This document shows positions 23,301 to 31,527 of a stretch of DNA of 64,000 bases, piece by piece. The DNA lies in the NCBI RefSeq assembly GCF_000426545.1, contig NZ_KE384535.1, positions 124,001 through 188,000 of the forward strand, written 5' to 3'. Within the stretch, counting starts at the first letter, position 1; each line of letters starts with the position of its first letter. Position numbers and translations under genes: made by a program. This DNA is from Paenibacillus massiliensis subsp. panacisoli DSM 21345 (GTDB lineage: Bacteria; Bacillota; Bacilli; Paenibacillales; Paenibacillaceae). A model generated the notes under the pieces. The model was not told the origin of the DNA, searched no databases, and saw only the letters and a program-made list of their open reading frames with translations.

Positions 23301-23699
23301 GCGAATGAGGGTGAAGAATGGTACGAAGCCGTGATGCGAAAGGCCAGCCTTGCAGGTTGGGTACGAGGCTATGAGGATGGAAGCTTGCGTCCCCAAGCTA
23401 CGGTATCACGTCAGGAAATGATGGTTATGATCGCCAGAGCCATTCCATCAGCAGAGCAGGGCGAGCGTGAGGAGTCAACGGAGCAGGGTTTTTACGCGAA
23501 GCAAGGGAAAGCGATGCTGGGGAAGGGATTGAATGTTCAGGATTATGCTGATATTGCAGGGTGGGCTCAGGCTGATATAGCTAGACTCTCGATGCACGGT
23601 CTTCTCATAGGTGATCAGGAAAGTCGATTGTATCCTCAGCGTAACGCAACTCGTGCCGAGACGGCGTCGATACTCGCCCGAATCATGCAGCAGCAATGA
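17349..23699 (+). pseudogene. Giant SLH-anchored surface protein (RCC1 propeller + Ig-like repeats), interrupted by in-frame TAG
   Basis: One reading frame of 2117 codons broken only by TAG at codon 298 (18240-18242). Order: signal peptide (about 1-30, ending NAQAA), seven RCC1-type repeats with GTVWxWG cores (about 40-400), eleven invasin/BIG1-like Ig domains of about 95-100 residues with the core ADGSSxxTVQLKDxxGN (about 403-1500), a less repetitive region (about 1500-1680), a Gly/Ser-rich linker (about 1680-1710), a further domain, and three SLH domains (about 1920-2116). The stop lies between propeller blades 5 and 6. Parallel repeats read SQAVQV and TQAIQV where this one reads N-stop-AIQV, so CAG to TAG is the simplest origin. 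TTG 17349 has AGGGGAGG five bases upstream. Downstream re-initiation would yield a product without a signal peptide. A sequencing error cannot be excluded. Confidence 0.85.
18555..21850 (+). repeat. Eleven tandem Ig-like domain repeats (about 290-300 bp units)
   Basis: Protein-level tandem repeats starting at the segments SVISATPNRIDADG, TLNASPAIVTADG, TLNTSATTLTADG and so on to EILVSQRVLPANG. Units 2 and 3 are the most similar at DNA level (shared blocks such as GCAGATGGCAGCAGTGAGTC), indicating recent duplication; the others have diverged. Confidence 0.85.
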
Positions 23700-23733
23700 T
23701 ATTGCAACAATCGCAGTAATTACAGTTATGGGA

Positions 23734-23768
23734 AATCAGCAGGCACAACTTGCCTGCTGATTTTTTTT
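23734..23768 (+). terminator. Terminator after the RCC1/SLH gene
   Basis: AATCAGCAGGCA and TGCCTGCTGATT form a perfect 12-bp stem around a five-base loop, followed by eight or more T. Confidence 0.92.
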
Positions 23769-23780
23769 GTGCAGAAAAGC

Positions 23781-23811
23781 TTGACTTGTAATGCGTTACA
23801 GAAATTATAGT
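23781..23811 (+). promoter_or_regulatory. Promoter of the HAD gene with an internal dyad
   Basis: TTGACT is followed at 17-19 bases by ATTATA/TATAGT. The spacer holds TGTAATGCGTTACA (23787-23800), a perfect five-base dyad around TGCG. It resembles an operator but its centre does not fit the cre consensus. Confidence 0.6.
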
Positions 23812-23866
23812 GGGTGTACATTCACTCAACTGCTTTAGTTGGGGCAATCAAAGGAGCTAATGGAAG

Positions 23867-24724
23867 ATGAACAATGCGGATCAAAGGATTGTATTTATAG
23901 ATGTGGACGGGACGCTCGTCACTGATGATGGCTATGTACCCGAGTCGGCCCAGCTTGCTTGTAAAAAGGCCAGAGAAAATGGTCACATCCTGCTTCTGTG
24001 CACAGGTCGCTCAAAGGCTGAAATCTATGACGAGATATGGGATGTCGGGTTCGACGGAATTATCGGTGCTGGAGGCGGATTTGTAGAGTATCAGGGGGAG
24101 ATGCTCTATCATAAAAAGGTGCAGCCAGAGGATGTGCAGCATATGGTGCGTTTCTTCAATGAACACGGCATAGATTTCTATCTGGAATCGAATTCTGCCC
24201 TCTATGCAAGCCGCAATCTGCGCTCTCATTTGGAGCGGAGAATTTATGGAGATGTTGACAATGATCCTGTGGCCAGAGAGAAGATGGAGCGTTCACCACA
24301 TCCTTTCATCACGGGACTGACGTATGGTGAGGCTGATCTCTGCAAGGATGACGTCAATAAGGTATGCTTTCTGGAAAGCGAGGTTCCTTTTAGCCGAATC
24401 AAGGAGGAATTCCAGGGCAAATTCGAGGTCATTCAATGCACCGTTCCGGCCTTCGGCAGAGATAGCGGGGAAATGATGATTCCAGGCATTCACAAGGCCG
24501 TAGCCATTGAATATCTGCTGGAGCATCTGAAAATGTCCAGAGATACAACCATTGCTATTGGGGATGGCATGAATGATGCAGAGATGCTGGAATTCTGTGC
24601 TGTCGGGATTGCTATGGGCAATGCAAAGCCAGGATTAATAGGCCTTGCTGATCATGTAACGGATAGCGTAGAGAACGATGGGCTTTATAAGAGCTTTGTG
24701 CATTTTGGATTAGTAACAGAATGA
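23867..24724 (+). CDS. HAD-superfamily hydrolase, Cof-type
   Basis: 285-residue phosphatase of HAD subfamily IIB (Cof/YbiV type). Motif I is FIDVDGTLV with Asp12 and Asp14; motif II lies in LLLCTGRS; motif IV is GDGMNDAEML near residue 230. The C2 cap lies between motifs II and III. These enzymes dephosphorylate sugar phosphates or nucleotide-like small molecules in the cytoplasm; the substrate here is unknown. ATG 23867 follows AAAGGAG at suitable spacing. It is a single-gene unit with its own promoter and a terminator after the stop. Confidence 0.9.
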   Translation: MNNADQRIVFIDVDGTLVTDDGYVPESAQLACKKARENGHILLLCTGRSKAEIYDEIWDVGFDGIIGAGGGFVEYQGEMLYHKKVQPEDVQHMVRFFNEHGIDFYLESNSALYASRNLRSHLERRIYGDVDNDPVAREKMERSPHPFITGLTYGEADLCKDDVNKVCFLESEVPFSRIKEEFQGKFEVIQCTVPAFGRDSGEMMIPGIHKAVAIEYLLEHLKMSRDTTIAIGDGMNDAEMLEFCAVGIAMGNAKPGLIGLADHVTDSVENDGLYKSFVHFGLVTE

Positions 24725-24921
24725 CGCTTGGTTACACCTGCATGGTAAGTATGCACGGCAAGCTCAAGGCGGGCATTTCGCCTCTCTGGGATTTCACTGC
24801 GGTCGGTTAACGCCTACTTTCCCTAGATCATTCAACATGAGATCAGATTCGGTCAAGGTACTTGGCTATTCTCCAGGCTATCATTAGACAAAGTCACTCG
24901 GATAATGTCACTTGGATAGAC

Positions 24922-24957
24922 AAAGTCAGCGGAGCTACAAGCGTCCGCTGACTTTTT
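24922..24957 (+). terminator. Terminator between the convergent HAD and DAHP synthase genes
   Basis: AAAGTCAGCGGA and TCCGCTGACTTT form a perfect 12-bp stem followed by TTTTTT on the plus strand. The minus-strand tail is only TTTG, so it mainly serves the plus strand but may act on both. Confidence 0.8.
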
Positions 24958-25000
24958 TGCTTCATAGATATTCATTTACACATGTATCTATGAGCTCCAC

Positions 25001-26065
25001 TTACTTCAACAAACCCGACTCTCGCACGGAGCCCAGGAAACGCCCGAATTCCTCAATGTTCAGCTGCTGTGCTGCATCAGATAATGCAACGGCAGGGTTC
25101 GGATGCACCTCGACCATAACGCCGTCTGCTCCGGCAGCCAATGCTGCCTTGGCACATGGAGCCAGAATGTCCTTGCGGCCAGTGGAGTGAGTAACGTCCA
25201 CCAGTACAGGGAGGTGAGTCTCCTGCTTCAGAATCGGCACAGCCGAGATGTCGAGCGTGTTGCGGGTAGCCTTCTCATAGGTCCGAATACCGCGTTCAAT
25301 CAGCATGACCTGCTTGTTGCCCCGTGAGACGATGTATTCTGCTGCATGAATGAATTCATCAATTGTTGCCGCCAGACCACGCTTAAGCAGAATAGGGAGA
25401 TTACTGTCCCCAGCAGCCTTCAGTAGCTCGAAATTCTGCATATTGCGTGCACCGATCTGAATGACATCAATATAGTCAGCGGCGAGCTCGATATGAGCCG
25501 GGTGGACAATCTCGCTAATTGTCTTCAGACCGAACTCCTCGGACACTTGCTTTAGAATCTTAAGCCCTTCAATACCCAGCCCCTGGAAATCATATGGGGA
25601 AGTACGAGGCTTAAAGGCACCACCACGCATAACCGTCATGCCCGCCTGCTTCAATGCAGCCGCAACCTCTCGCACCTGTTCGAGACTCTCAACGGAGCAC
25701 GGTCCTGCGATCATGATCGGACTACCTGCACCTACCTGCACATCTCCAATGGACACGATGGTGTCTTCCTTTTGATTTTTACGGCTAACGAGCAGTTGCT
25801 TCTTGTGCTGGTCTTCCTGCAGGTGAAGGGAGGCCTGGAAAATCTGCTTGAACAGCTGCTTGACGGTATCGTTATGGAAAGGCCCAGTATTGGCGGCGAC
25901 CAGTTCCTCCAGCATGTCCTTCTCACGAACGGGATCGAACTTGGGAACACCCTGCTTTTCCTTGAGTTGTCCAATTTCCTGGACCAGTGCTGCACGTTCT
26001 GATAATAGCTTCAGTAGCTCATGGTTAATCTCATTCAACTTGTCTCTTAATTGCTCCAAACTCAT
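25001..26065 (-). CDS. aroA: Bifunctional chorismate mutase / DAHP synthase
   Basis: 354 residues. Residues about 1-85 form an AroQ-type chorismate mutase ([21 protein letters not shown], with the catalytic-helix features [16 protein letters not shown]). Residues about 100-354 form a KDO8P/DAHP synthase of the AroA(G) type: [41 protein letters not shown], and metal-site residues in [12 protein letters not shown] and [10 protein letters not shown]. It condenses phosphoenolpyruvate and erythrose-4-phosphate at the entry to the shikimate pathway; the mutase domain classically serves as the allosteric site for chorismate/prephenate. The frame is open to 26266, but ATG at 26065 is the family start and the upstream part is a T-box leader. 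Transcription is probably controlled by uncharged aromatic tRNA. Confidence 0.95.
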   Translation of the reverse strand: MSLEQLRDKLNEINHELLKLLSERAALVQEIGQLKEKQGVPKFDPVREKDMLEELVAANTGPFHNDTVKQLFKQIFQASLHLQEDQHKKQLLVSRKNQKEDTIVSIGDVQVGAGSPIMIAGPCSVESLEQVREVAAALKQAGMTVMRGGAFKPRTSPYDFQGLGIEGLKILKQVSEEFGLKTISEIVHPAHIELAADYIDVIQIGARNMQNFELLKAAGDSNLPILLKRGLAATIDEFIHAAEYIVSRGNKQVMLIERGIRTYEKATRNTLDISAVPILKQETHLPVLVDVTHSTGRKDILAPCAKAALAAGADGVMVEVHPNPAVALSDAAQQLNIEEFGRFLGSVRESGLLK

Positions 26066-26160
26066 CGTTTCCTTCACTCCTCTGATTATAATTGGATTTG
26101 ACTGGTATTTACTCCTGCGATCGCTTGCTGTAAATAGCCTGTTTGTCTGTAAAAAAATAT

Positions 26161-26452
26161 GCAAAAAAGGCCCCCCGTCGCAAGGGACGAGGAGCCGTGG
26201 TACCACCCTTATTAGAAACAGCAAAGCATGCGCATCAATATGCAAATTGCAAGTGCCATCTCTCACTTCAGCCTTGTAACGTAAGGGATACGGATTGTCC
26301 TACTGGCTGCTATACATATTCAGCCCTTCAGCAATCGGCTCGGGAGTGAACTTCGGCGGGGTGCTCTCTCGGGTACTTTCAGTCCATGGTACCTCGTCCC
26401 TGTAACGAACATATTCCGCTTACTCTCTCCGTCATTGCCTTGTCTTATGAAT
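26161..26452 (-). ncRNA. T-box riboswitch leader, probable tRNA-Phe (UUC specifier)
   Basis: On the minus strand the leader carries the T-box core GGGTGGTACCACGG (26195-26208). A terminator follows: GGCTCCTCGTC pairs with GACGGGGGGCC, then TTTTTT (26161-26195). Upstream, GGAG and GCGG flank an AGAGTAA loop and pair with CTCC and CCGC around CGAAGTTCA. This is the expected specifier loop, and the triplet before the closing A is TTC (26348-26350), a Phe codon. Uncharged tRNA pairing with the specifier and the T-box would form the antiterminator and switch on the DAHP synthase gene. The T-box identity is firm; the Phe assignment is my manual folding. Confidence 0.9.
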
Positions 26453-26459
26453 TGAGTCC

Positions 26460-26488
26460 ATATTAGCACGCTAACATGGATGTGACAA
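26460..26488 (-). promoter_or_regulatory. SigA promoter of the T-box/aroA transcript
   Basis: On the minus strand TTGTCA (26483-26488), 17 bases, TAATAT (26460-26465). The start would fall near 26453, just before the T-box leader. Confidence 0.82.
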
Positions 26489-26631
26489 GATGCTAAAGTG
26501 ATGCTTGGCAACCTAGACGCTTTAGTGTGGCGAATGGTGTGAGTGGATATTTAAGATTCATTCAAGGTTCATCCTCTAGACTTGGAGTATAGCAAATGGC
26601 TTGCAGCCCATTCCAAAGGAGGACTTTTACA

Positions 26632-28290
26632 GTGAAAAATATGATTCAAAGATTTGCTCTAGCGGCACTTGCCCTAATATTATTCGTTGCAACCATCAGC
26701 TGGATTGGTCATGACACCATATCCAGTGCTGAGGCGGAGGAGAGTGCCAGCTCTACTCCCGAATACGCATCTCTGTTCGAAGGGGATCGAATCATTAACG
26801 TGAACGTGACCATCGACGACGCAGATTGGGAGAGCATTCTGGCAAGTCCATTGGACAAGGAATACAAGAGCGTCAGTGCCGAGGTGGATGGTCATCAACT
26901 GGATCATGTGGGGTTCTCCACGAAGGGAAATATGACCCTAAGATCTGTAGCTTCCATGGAGGATTCGGATCGTTATAGCTTCCGGTTGAAATTTGACAAA
27001 TATGACAAGACTCAGACCTTACTCGGCCTGGATAAAATGGTACTGAACAACAATTACTCAGATCCGTCATACCTGCGGGAATATTTACACTATGAGGCGC
27101 TGAGAAGCATTGGTCTGGACGTTCCGATGACAACGTTCGTGAACCTGTATGTTAACGGCGAGCTGTTTGGATTCTACACAGGTGTAGAATCTGTAGACGA
27201 GAGCTATCTGGAACGCAACTACGGGGAGGATTACGAAGAAGGCATTTTGTATGATACTGACGAGAAGAGCTATTTGCAGACGGAGGAGAACGGCGAGTAC
27301 AGCACTTTGACCGAGGATCTGGGTACAGATGAGAATAAGGCTAGGCTTAAGAACTTCATTCAGGTGCTGAACGATATGCCAGAAGGTAAGAAAGGGGAGA
27401 TTGAGAGTGTGTTGGATGTGGACTCCGCGTTGAAGTATATTGCTGGCAACGTGGTATTAGGCAATTATGACAGCTATAACGGGGATAAAGGACACAATTA
27501 TATGCTGTATGGTGATGCCAATGGCAAGTTCACGGTCATTCCGTGGGACTTCAATATGTCCTTTAATGGCTATGGTGGAGGTAGAGGAGGCACGAGCAGT
27601 GACTCTGGGGCTAGTGGTAATACGAATGCGACGAACGTATCCATCGAGGAGCCTGTGCTCGGGATCAGCATGGACAAGGTGCCAATGATTAATAACCTGC
27701 TGGCGGTGCCCGAGTATAAGGCTCAATATCTTGAATATGTGAATCAGTTAGTTGATTACCTGGAGAGTATTGAAGGCAGAATCACCGAATTGAGTGATCT
27801 CATTCGTCCTTCTGTCGAGGCGGACCCTACGAAGTTCTATACGATGGAGCAATTTGAATCCAATATAGCCTACTCTGCTGTAGGAGATATGGGGGATATG
27901 AAAGGTGGTAGCGTGCCCCCATCTGACGGATCTCAGGGGATGACTCCTCCCGATGGGACGGTGCCAACTGAGGATGCTGGAAATATGGTCTCATCTAGTG
28001 GGGGAGCCTCGTCTGATGGACAGCCAGGAATGACACCACCGGAGGATTTCACGCCACCAGACGGTGCGATGGCTCCTCCAGCTAGACCGGATGGTACTGC
28101 TGGAGGAGAGAATGGGAATAGACCCTCTGGCAATGGAGGCGATCGTGGCAGCATGGGACTGATGGCATCCGGCTCCATTACCAGCTTTGCACTGAATCGA
28201 CTAGCTAATCTGCAGGAGCAGCTGGGTAGGGAAGTGGTCTCGCTTCCAGCAGCGATGAATACTGATGCTGCAAGCGTGACCTCAGACTAG
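26632..28290 (+). CDS. cotH: CotH-family spore coat kinase-like protein
   Basis: 552-residue protein with an N-terminal signal-anchor (residues about 4-30) and a CotH domain (about 50-430). Family features seen are STKGNMTLRS, LNNNYSDPSYLREYLHYEALRSIG, VNLYVNGELFGFYTGVESVDESYLERNYG and VIPWDFNMSF. CotH proteins are atypical secreted protein kinases; in Bacillus CotH phosphorylates spore-coat proteins. The C-terminal part (about 425-525) is low complexity, rich in Pro, Gly, Ser and Asp (SQGMTPPDG, QPGMTPPEDF). A second glycine-rich insert (GYGGGRGGTSSDSGASGN) sits inside the domain near residue 320. GTG 26632 has AAAGGAGG nine bases upstream; the open frame starts at 26596 without a site. It is divergent from aroA and monocistronic. 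The signal peptide argues for a membrane or extracellular location. Confidence 0.9.
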   Translation: MKNMIQRFALAALALILFVATISWIGHDTISSAEAEESASSTPEYASLFEGDRIINVNVTIDDADWESILASPLDKEYKSVSAEVDGHQLDHVGFSTKGNMTLRSVASMEDSDRYSFRLKFDKYDKTQTLLGLDKMVLNNNYSDPSYLREYLHYEALRSIGLDVPMTTFVNLYVNGELFGFYTGVESVDESYLERNYGEDYEEGILYDTDEKSYLQTEENGEYSTLTEDLGTDENKARLKNFIQVLNDMPEGKKGEIESVLDVDSALKYIAGNVVLGNYDSYNGDKGHNYMLYGDANGKFTVIPWDFNMSFNGYGGGRGGTSSDSGASGNTNATNVSIEEPVLGISMDKVPMINNLLAVPEYKAQYLEYVNQLVDYLESIEGRITELSDLIRPSVEADPTKFYTMEQFESNIAYSAVGDMGDMKGGSVPPSDGSQGMTPPDGTVPTEDAGNMVSSSGGASSDGQPGMTPPEDFTPPDGAMAPPARPDGTAGGENGNRPSGNGGDRGSMGLMASGSITSFALNRLANLQEQLGREVVSLPAAMNTDAASVTSD

Positions 28291-28349
28291 TATTTTGACT
28301 GGATACGATTTCTTGTCTGAATGATCTGCAGAGATCCGTGGTTAGCGGA

Positions 28350-28465
28350 AAGCGGGGAAGCCCTAGAGAAACGGAGTGTCCACCTTAAGCTTGCTGTTGA
28401 TCAGCTTTTCAACTTCGTTCGAAAGAACAGCAAGCTTAACAATGGTTGACAGGGCTCCCCGCTTG
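28350..28465. repeat. Nested long inverted repeat in an intergenic region
   Basis: A perfect 14-bp inverted repeat, TTAAGCTTGCTGTT (28385-28398) and AACAGCAAGCTTAA (28426-28439), is nested inside a second pair, GCGGGGAAGCCCT (28352-28364) and AGGGCTCCCCGC (28451-28462), the latter with one extra A. No T tract follows, so it is not a normal terminator. It contains no convincing reading frame. It may be a small non-autonomous element or a structured RNA. Confidence 0.7.
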
Positions 28466-28557
28466 CAGCGGCTCTACACTATCTTTGCTTCTGTCAAGGC
28501 ATTAATTCCCACGCTCTCAAGGTGGAGCAGTTGCAGTAGATTGATAGCTATGCATGA

Positions 28558-28603
28558 AACAGCCGGGAACAGCTCCGCGAAGTAGGAGCTATTCCCGGCT
28601 GTT
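28558..28603 (+). terminator. Long hairpin, probable terminator before the oxidoreductase gene
   Basis: AACAGCCGGGAA-C-AGCTCC pairs with GGAGCT-A-TTCCCGGCTGTT, about 17-18 pairs with one mismatch. The tail TGTTGTTGAT is only weakly T-rich, so function as terminator is probable rather than certain. Confidence 0.6.
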
Positions 28604-28735
28604 GTTGTTGATACACGTCTGTTCATTCATAACGAATGATCGCGGAACAAACGAAAGCTCTAAGCAGAGCTATGTGATTCCAAGAGACATTATGCGCTAT
28701 AATACATGCATGGATTGTGAGAAAGGAATGTATGC

Positions 28736-29917
28736 ATGAAGAAGATCATTGTCATCGGTGCGGGTATTCTGGGGGCCTCAACAGCCTATCAGCTTGCAAA
28801 ATCGGGAGGAGAGGTCCTGATCGTGGATCGTAAGGACCCTGGACAGGCTACGGATGCGGCAGCAGGCATCCTATGTCCGTGGATATCGCAGCGACGTAAC
28901 CAGGCTTGGTACAAGCTGGCCAAGGAGGGGGCACGCTTTTATCCTCAACTGATCGCAGAGCTTACCCATGAAGGGGAGTCAGATACGGGCTATGCTCAAG
29001 TAGGGGCACTTAGCATTCACTACGATGAGGATAAGCTTGCGAAGCTGGAGGAGCGCGCACAGCAGAGGAGGGCTGATGCACCTGAGATGGGGGAGATTAC
29101 CAGACTATCGCAGTCGGAGACGCGGGATGCTTTTCCACTGCTGGCTGAAGAATATCACTCTGTTCTCATTAGTGGGGCGGCACGTGTCGACGGTCGTGCA
29201 CTGCGAGATGCCTTGCTTCGTTCCGCTCATCGCCATGGGGCACGGCTCGTGCAAGGGAGTGCCGAGCTACAGTATCAGGGAGATTGTGTAACTGGAGTTG
29301 TCGTCAGGGATGTAACTGGGCACGCCAACAATCCGGACAATAGTAGAGAAGATGAGACGGTCATTACATATGCAGCAGATGAGGTTGTCGTGTGTGCGGG
29401 AGCGTGGGCTAGTCAGCTGCTGGAGCCACTGGGACTAGACTTCCAGGTGCATTACCAGAAGGCGCAGATCCTACATCTGCAGACGACGAACATTGGCGAT
29501 ACGGGTAGCTGGCCTGTAGTCATACCGCCTTCGGATCAATATCTGCTGACATTCGATCAGCAACGGGTCGTGATGGGAGCAACACACGAAAATGATATTG
29601 AAGGCTATGATACCAGCGTGACTGCTGGCGGAATGCAGGAGGTGCTGAATAAAGGCTTGGCCGTGGCCCCTGGTCTTGCTGATAGTACGCTGCTGGAAGT
29701 AAGGGTGGGATTCCGTCCATTCACGCCTGGCTTTCTGCCTGTGCTTGGAGCGGTTCCCGGCTGGAAGGGCCTGTTTGCAGCAAATGGACTTGGAGCCTCC
29801 GGCTTGACAGTAGGACCTTATGTGGGAAATCAATTGGCGAAGCTGGTGCTCGGTATGGAAACGGATATTGATCTTCAGCATTACGATCTGCAGCAGGCCA
29901 TGAGTATACGGGATTAA
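28736..29917 (+). CDS. FAD-dependent amino-acid oxidoreductase (DadA/glycine oxidase-like); 3' end is prophage attL
   Basis: 393-residue DAO-superfamily flavoprotein. The N-terminal Rossmann motif is VIGAGILGASTAYQLA with GAGILG at residues 8-13 and the acidic end of strand 2 in LIVDRKDPG. The C-terminal FAD motif is FAANGLGASGLTVGPYVGNQLAKL. Likely reaction: oxidation of a D-amino acid, glycine or a related secondary amine; substrate unknown. ATG 28736 has GAAAGGA upstream and a TATAAT box at about 28699. Its last codons lie in a 75-bp sequence repeated at 35089-35163. After that repeat the current gene ends MSIRD-stop, whereas the distal copy continues INKQQ-stop in the same frame. The present C-terminal five residues were therefore supplied by the inserted element and the ancestral end is at 35179. 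Confidence 0.9.
   Translation: MKKIIVIGAGILGASTAYQLAKSGGEVLIVDRKDPGQATDAAAGILCPWISQRRNQAWYKLAKEGARFYPQLIAELTHEGESDTGYAQVGALSIHYDEDKLAKLEERAQQRRADAPEMGEITRLSQSETRDAFPLLAEEYHSVLISGAARVDGRALRDALLRSAHRHGARLVQGSAELQYQGDCVTGVVVRDVTGHANNPDNSREDETVITYAADEVVVCAGAWASQLLEPLGLDFQVHYQKAQILHLQTTNIGDTGSWPVVIPPSDQYLLTFDQQRVVMGATHENDIEGYDTSVTAGGMQEVLNKGLAVAPGLADSTLLEVRVGFRPFTPGFLPVLGAVPGWKGLFAANGLGASGLTVGPYVGNQLAKLVLGMETDIDLQHYDLQQAMSIRD
29827..29901 (+). repeat. 75-bp direct repeat, left copy (attL)
   Basis: Identical over 75 bases to 35089-35163 (constant offset of 5262), with mismatches immediately outside both ends. It encodes the C-terminal segment from GNQLAKL to LQQAM of the oxidoreductase. A gene 3' end duplicated at the far side of an element next to an integrase tail is the classic signature of site-specific integration. 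Confidence 0.92.
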
Positions 29918-29941
29918 GTCTGTTAGCCATAAGTTAAATCT

Positions 29942-30099
29942 TCATGGATGAGAGGGACTGGGGACGGATTGGGGACAAAATTTTTCTAGTTTGTCCGCTG
30001 CGTCTTCAGCCAGTTTTTTTGTTATGTGAGAATAGATGTTTGCAGTTGTTTGGAAATCAGCGTGTCCGTGTCGTTCTTGAATCACCTTTAGACTTACCC
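29942..30099 (-). pseudogene. Phage tyrosine integrase, C-terminal fragment
   Basis: The minus strand encodes VSLKVIQERHGHADFQTT followed by ANIYSHITKKLAEDAADKLEKF. This is the final part of a tyrosine recombinase with the conserved GH of box II and the catalytic Tyr in IYSH. The upstream catalytic Arg and everything N-terminal are gone; homology stops abruptly near 30100 where the helicase fragment begins. The stop codon is 41 bases from the attL repeat, the usual position of int. It cannot be active. Confidence 0.88.
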
Positions 30100-31466
30100 A
30101 AGGCAACCGGATTAAAAACCGCAACCGAGAAGGCTGAACAGACAAGTCTTGGCACTTGGTATCGGGTAGTGGTCGGTAGTGTCCAGACGATGATGCGAGA
30201 TAAGCGGCTGCAGCAGTTCGCGGCTAATCACTTCGATACGATCATCATTGACGAGGCTCACCACTGTATATCGGATAGCTATCAGCGGGTGCTGCGACAT
30301 TTTGACGGTGCGAATGTGTTGGGAGTGACGGCCACGCCAGATCGTGGCGACATGCGGAACCTGGGCAGCTACTTCGATAGCTTAGCATATGAGTACACGT
30401 TGCCCAAAGCCATTAAAGCGGGTTATCTGAGCCCAATCACGGCAATGACCATACCTCTGAAGCTAGACCTGTCGACAGTCGGGCAGCAGGCCGGGGACTT
30501 TAAGTCACAGGACCTGGGCACTGCATTGGATCCATACTTGGAGTCCATTGCTGCTGAAATGTGGAAGGCTGCGAAGGACCGGAAGATTGTCGTATTCCTG
30601 CCGCTGGTCAAGACGTCGCAAAAATTTACTTCTATATTAAGTGAAATAGGCTTCAAGGCTGCTGAGGTTAACGGGGAGTCACAGAACCAATCAGAGATAT
30701 TAGAGGACTTTGATAGCGGTAAATATAACGTCCTTTGCAATTCCATGCTTCTGACGGAAGGCTGGGATTGTCCTAGCGTGGATTGTGTTGTGGTGCTGCG
30801 GCCGACGAAGGTCCGTAGCTTGTATAGCCAGATGGTCGGGCGTGGTACCCGGCTATTCCCAGGCAAGATGAGCTCCTGCTACTGGACTTCCTTTGGCATA
30901 CAGAACGGCATGAATTGTGTCATCCGGCTCACCTTATCGCAGAGAATGAAGAGATTGCCAAGGCCATGACTAAGCAGATTGAAGAGGCAGGTATTGCCCT
31001 TGATCTGGAACAGGTCGAGAAGACGGCAGCTGAGGACGTCATTGCCCAACGTGAGGAAGCACTAGCGAAGCAGCTCGAAGAGATGAAGCGCCGTAAGCGT
31101 GCACTGGTGGACCCGCTGCAATTCGAAATGAGTATTCAGGCTGAGGACCTTGCTGGATACGTTCCTTCATTTGGCTGGGAAATGGCCCCGCCGTCAGATA
31201 AACAGGTTAAGACTCTGGAGAAGCTGGGAATCTTGCCAGAATCCATAGACAATGCAGGCAAGGCAACGAAACTGCTGGAGCGTTTGGACAAGCGACGCGA
31301 AGAAGGACTGACCACTCCAAAGCAGATTCGCTTCTTGGAGCAGCGCGGCTTCGAGCATGTAGGTACATGGGAGTTTGAATCGGCCAAGAAGATGATTGAC
31401 CGCATTGCCGGCAATGGATGGCGGGTACCGGATGGTGTTGATCCTAAGACTTATCGTGGGAAATAA
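30100..31466 (+). pseudogene. Phage DEAD/DEAH-box helicase, truncated and frameshifted
   Basis: Starts in the middle of domain 1 (ATGLKTATEKAEQTSLG), so the Walker A region is missing. It retains TIIIDEAHH (motif II), VLGVTATPDRGD (motif III region), the RecA-like domain 2 (IVVFLPLVKTSQKF, LLTEGWDCPSVDCVVVLRPT) and the motif VI region QMVGRGTRLFPGK. Right after GK, near 30866, the frame breaks. The +1 frame continues ELLLLDFLWHTERHELCHPA and then AHLIAENEEIAKAM to GVDPKTYRGK at 31466. Restoring one base (for example AAGAT to AAGGAT) rejoins both halves. Phage helicases of this type act in early replication modules. Confidence 0.88.
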
Positions 31467-31491
31467 GCTGAAAGGAATTGAAAGAGAAAAT

Positions 31492-31519
31492 CAATCCAAT
31501 AGCAAGAACTATTGGATTG
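31492..31519 (-). terminator. Terminator of the minus-strand cargo gene
   Basis: CAATCCAATAG and CTATTGGATTG form a perfect 11-bp stem with a six-base loop. On the minus strand ATTTTCTCTTT follows. It lies just beyond the stop of the opposite-strand gene. Confidence 0.75.
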
Positions 31520-31527
31520 AAAGAATG

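Noticed and set aside
18252-23699. Second half of the RCC1/SLH gene as an independent gene starting at GTG 18252
   Set aside because: No ribosome site or signal peptide; it begins inside the propeller, so it is the downstream part of a broken gene.
26066-26266. N-terminal extension of DAHP synthase
   Set aside because: It covers the T-box core and terminator; the chorismate mutase domain starts at 26065.
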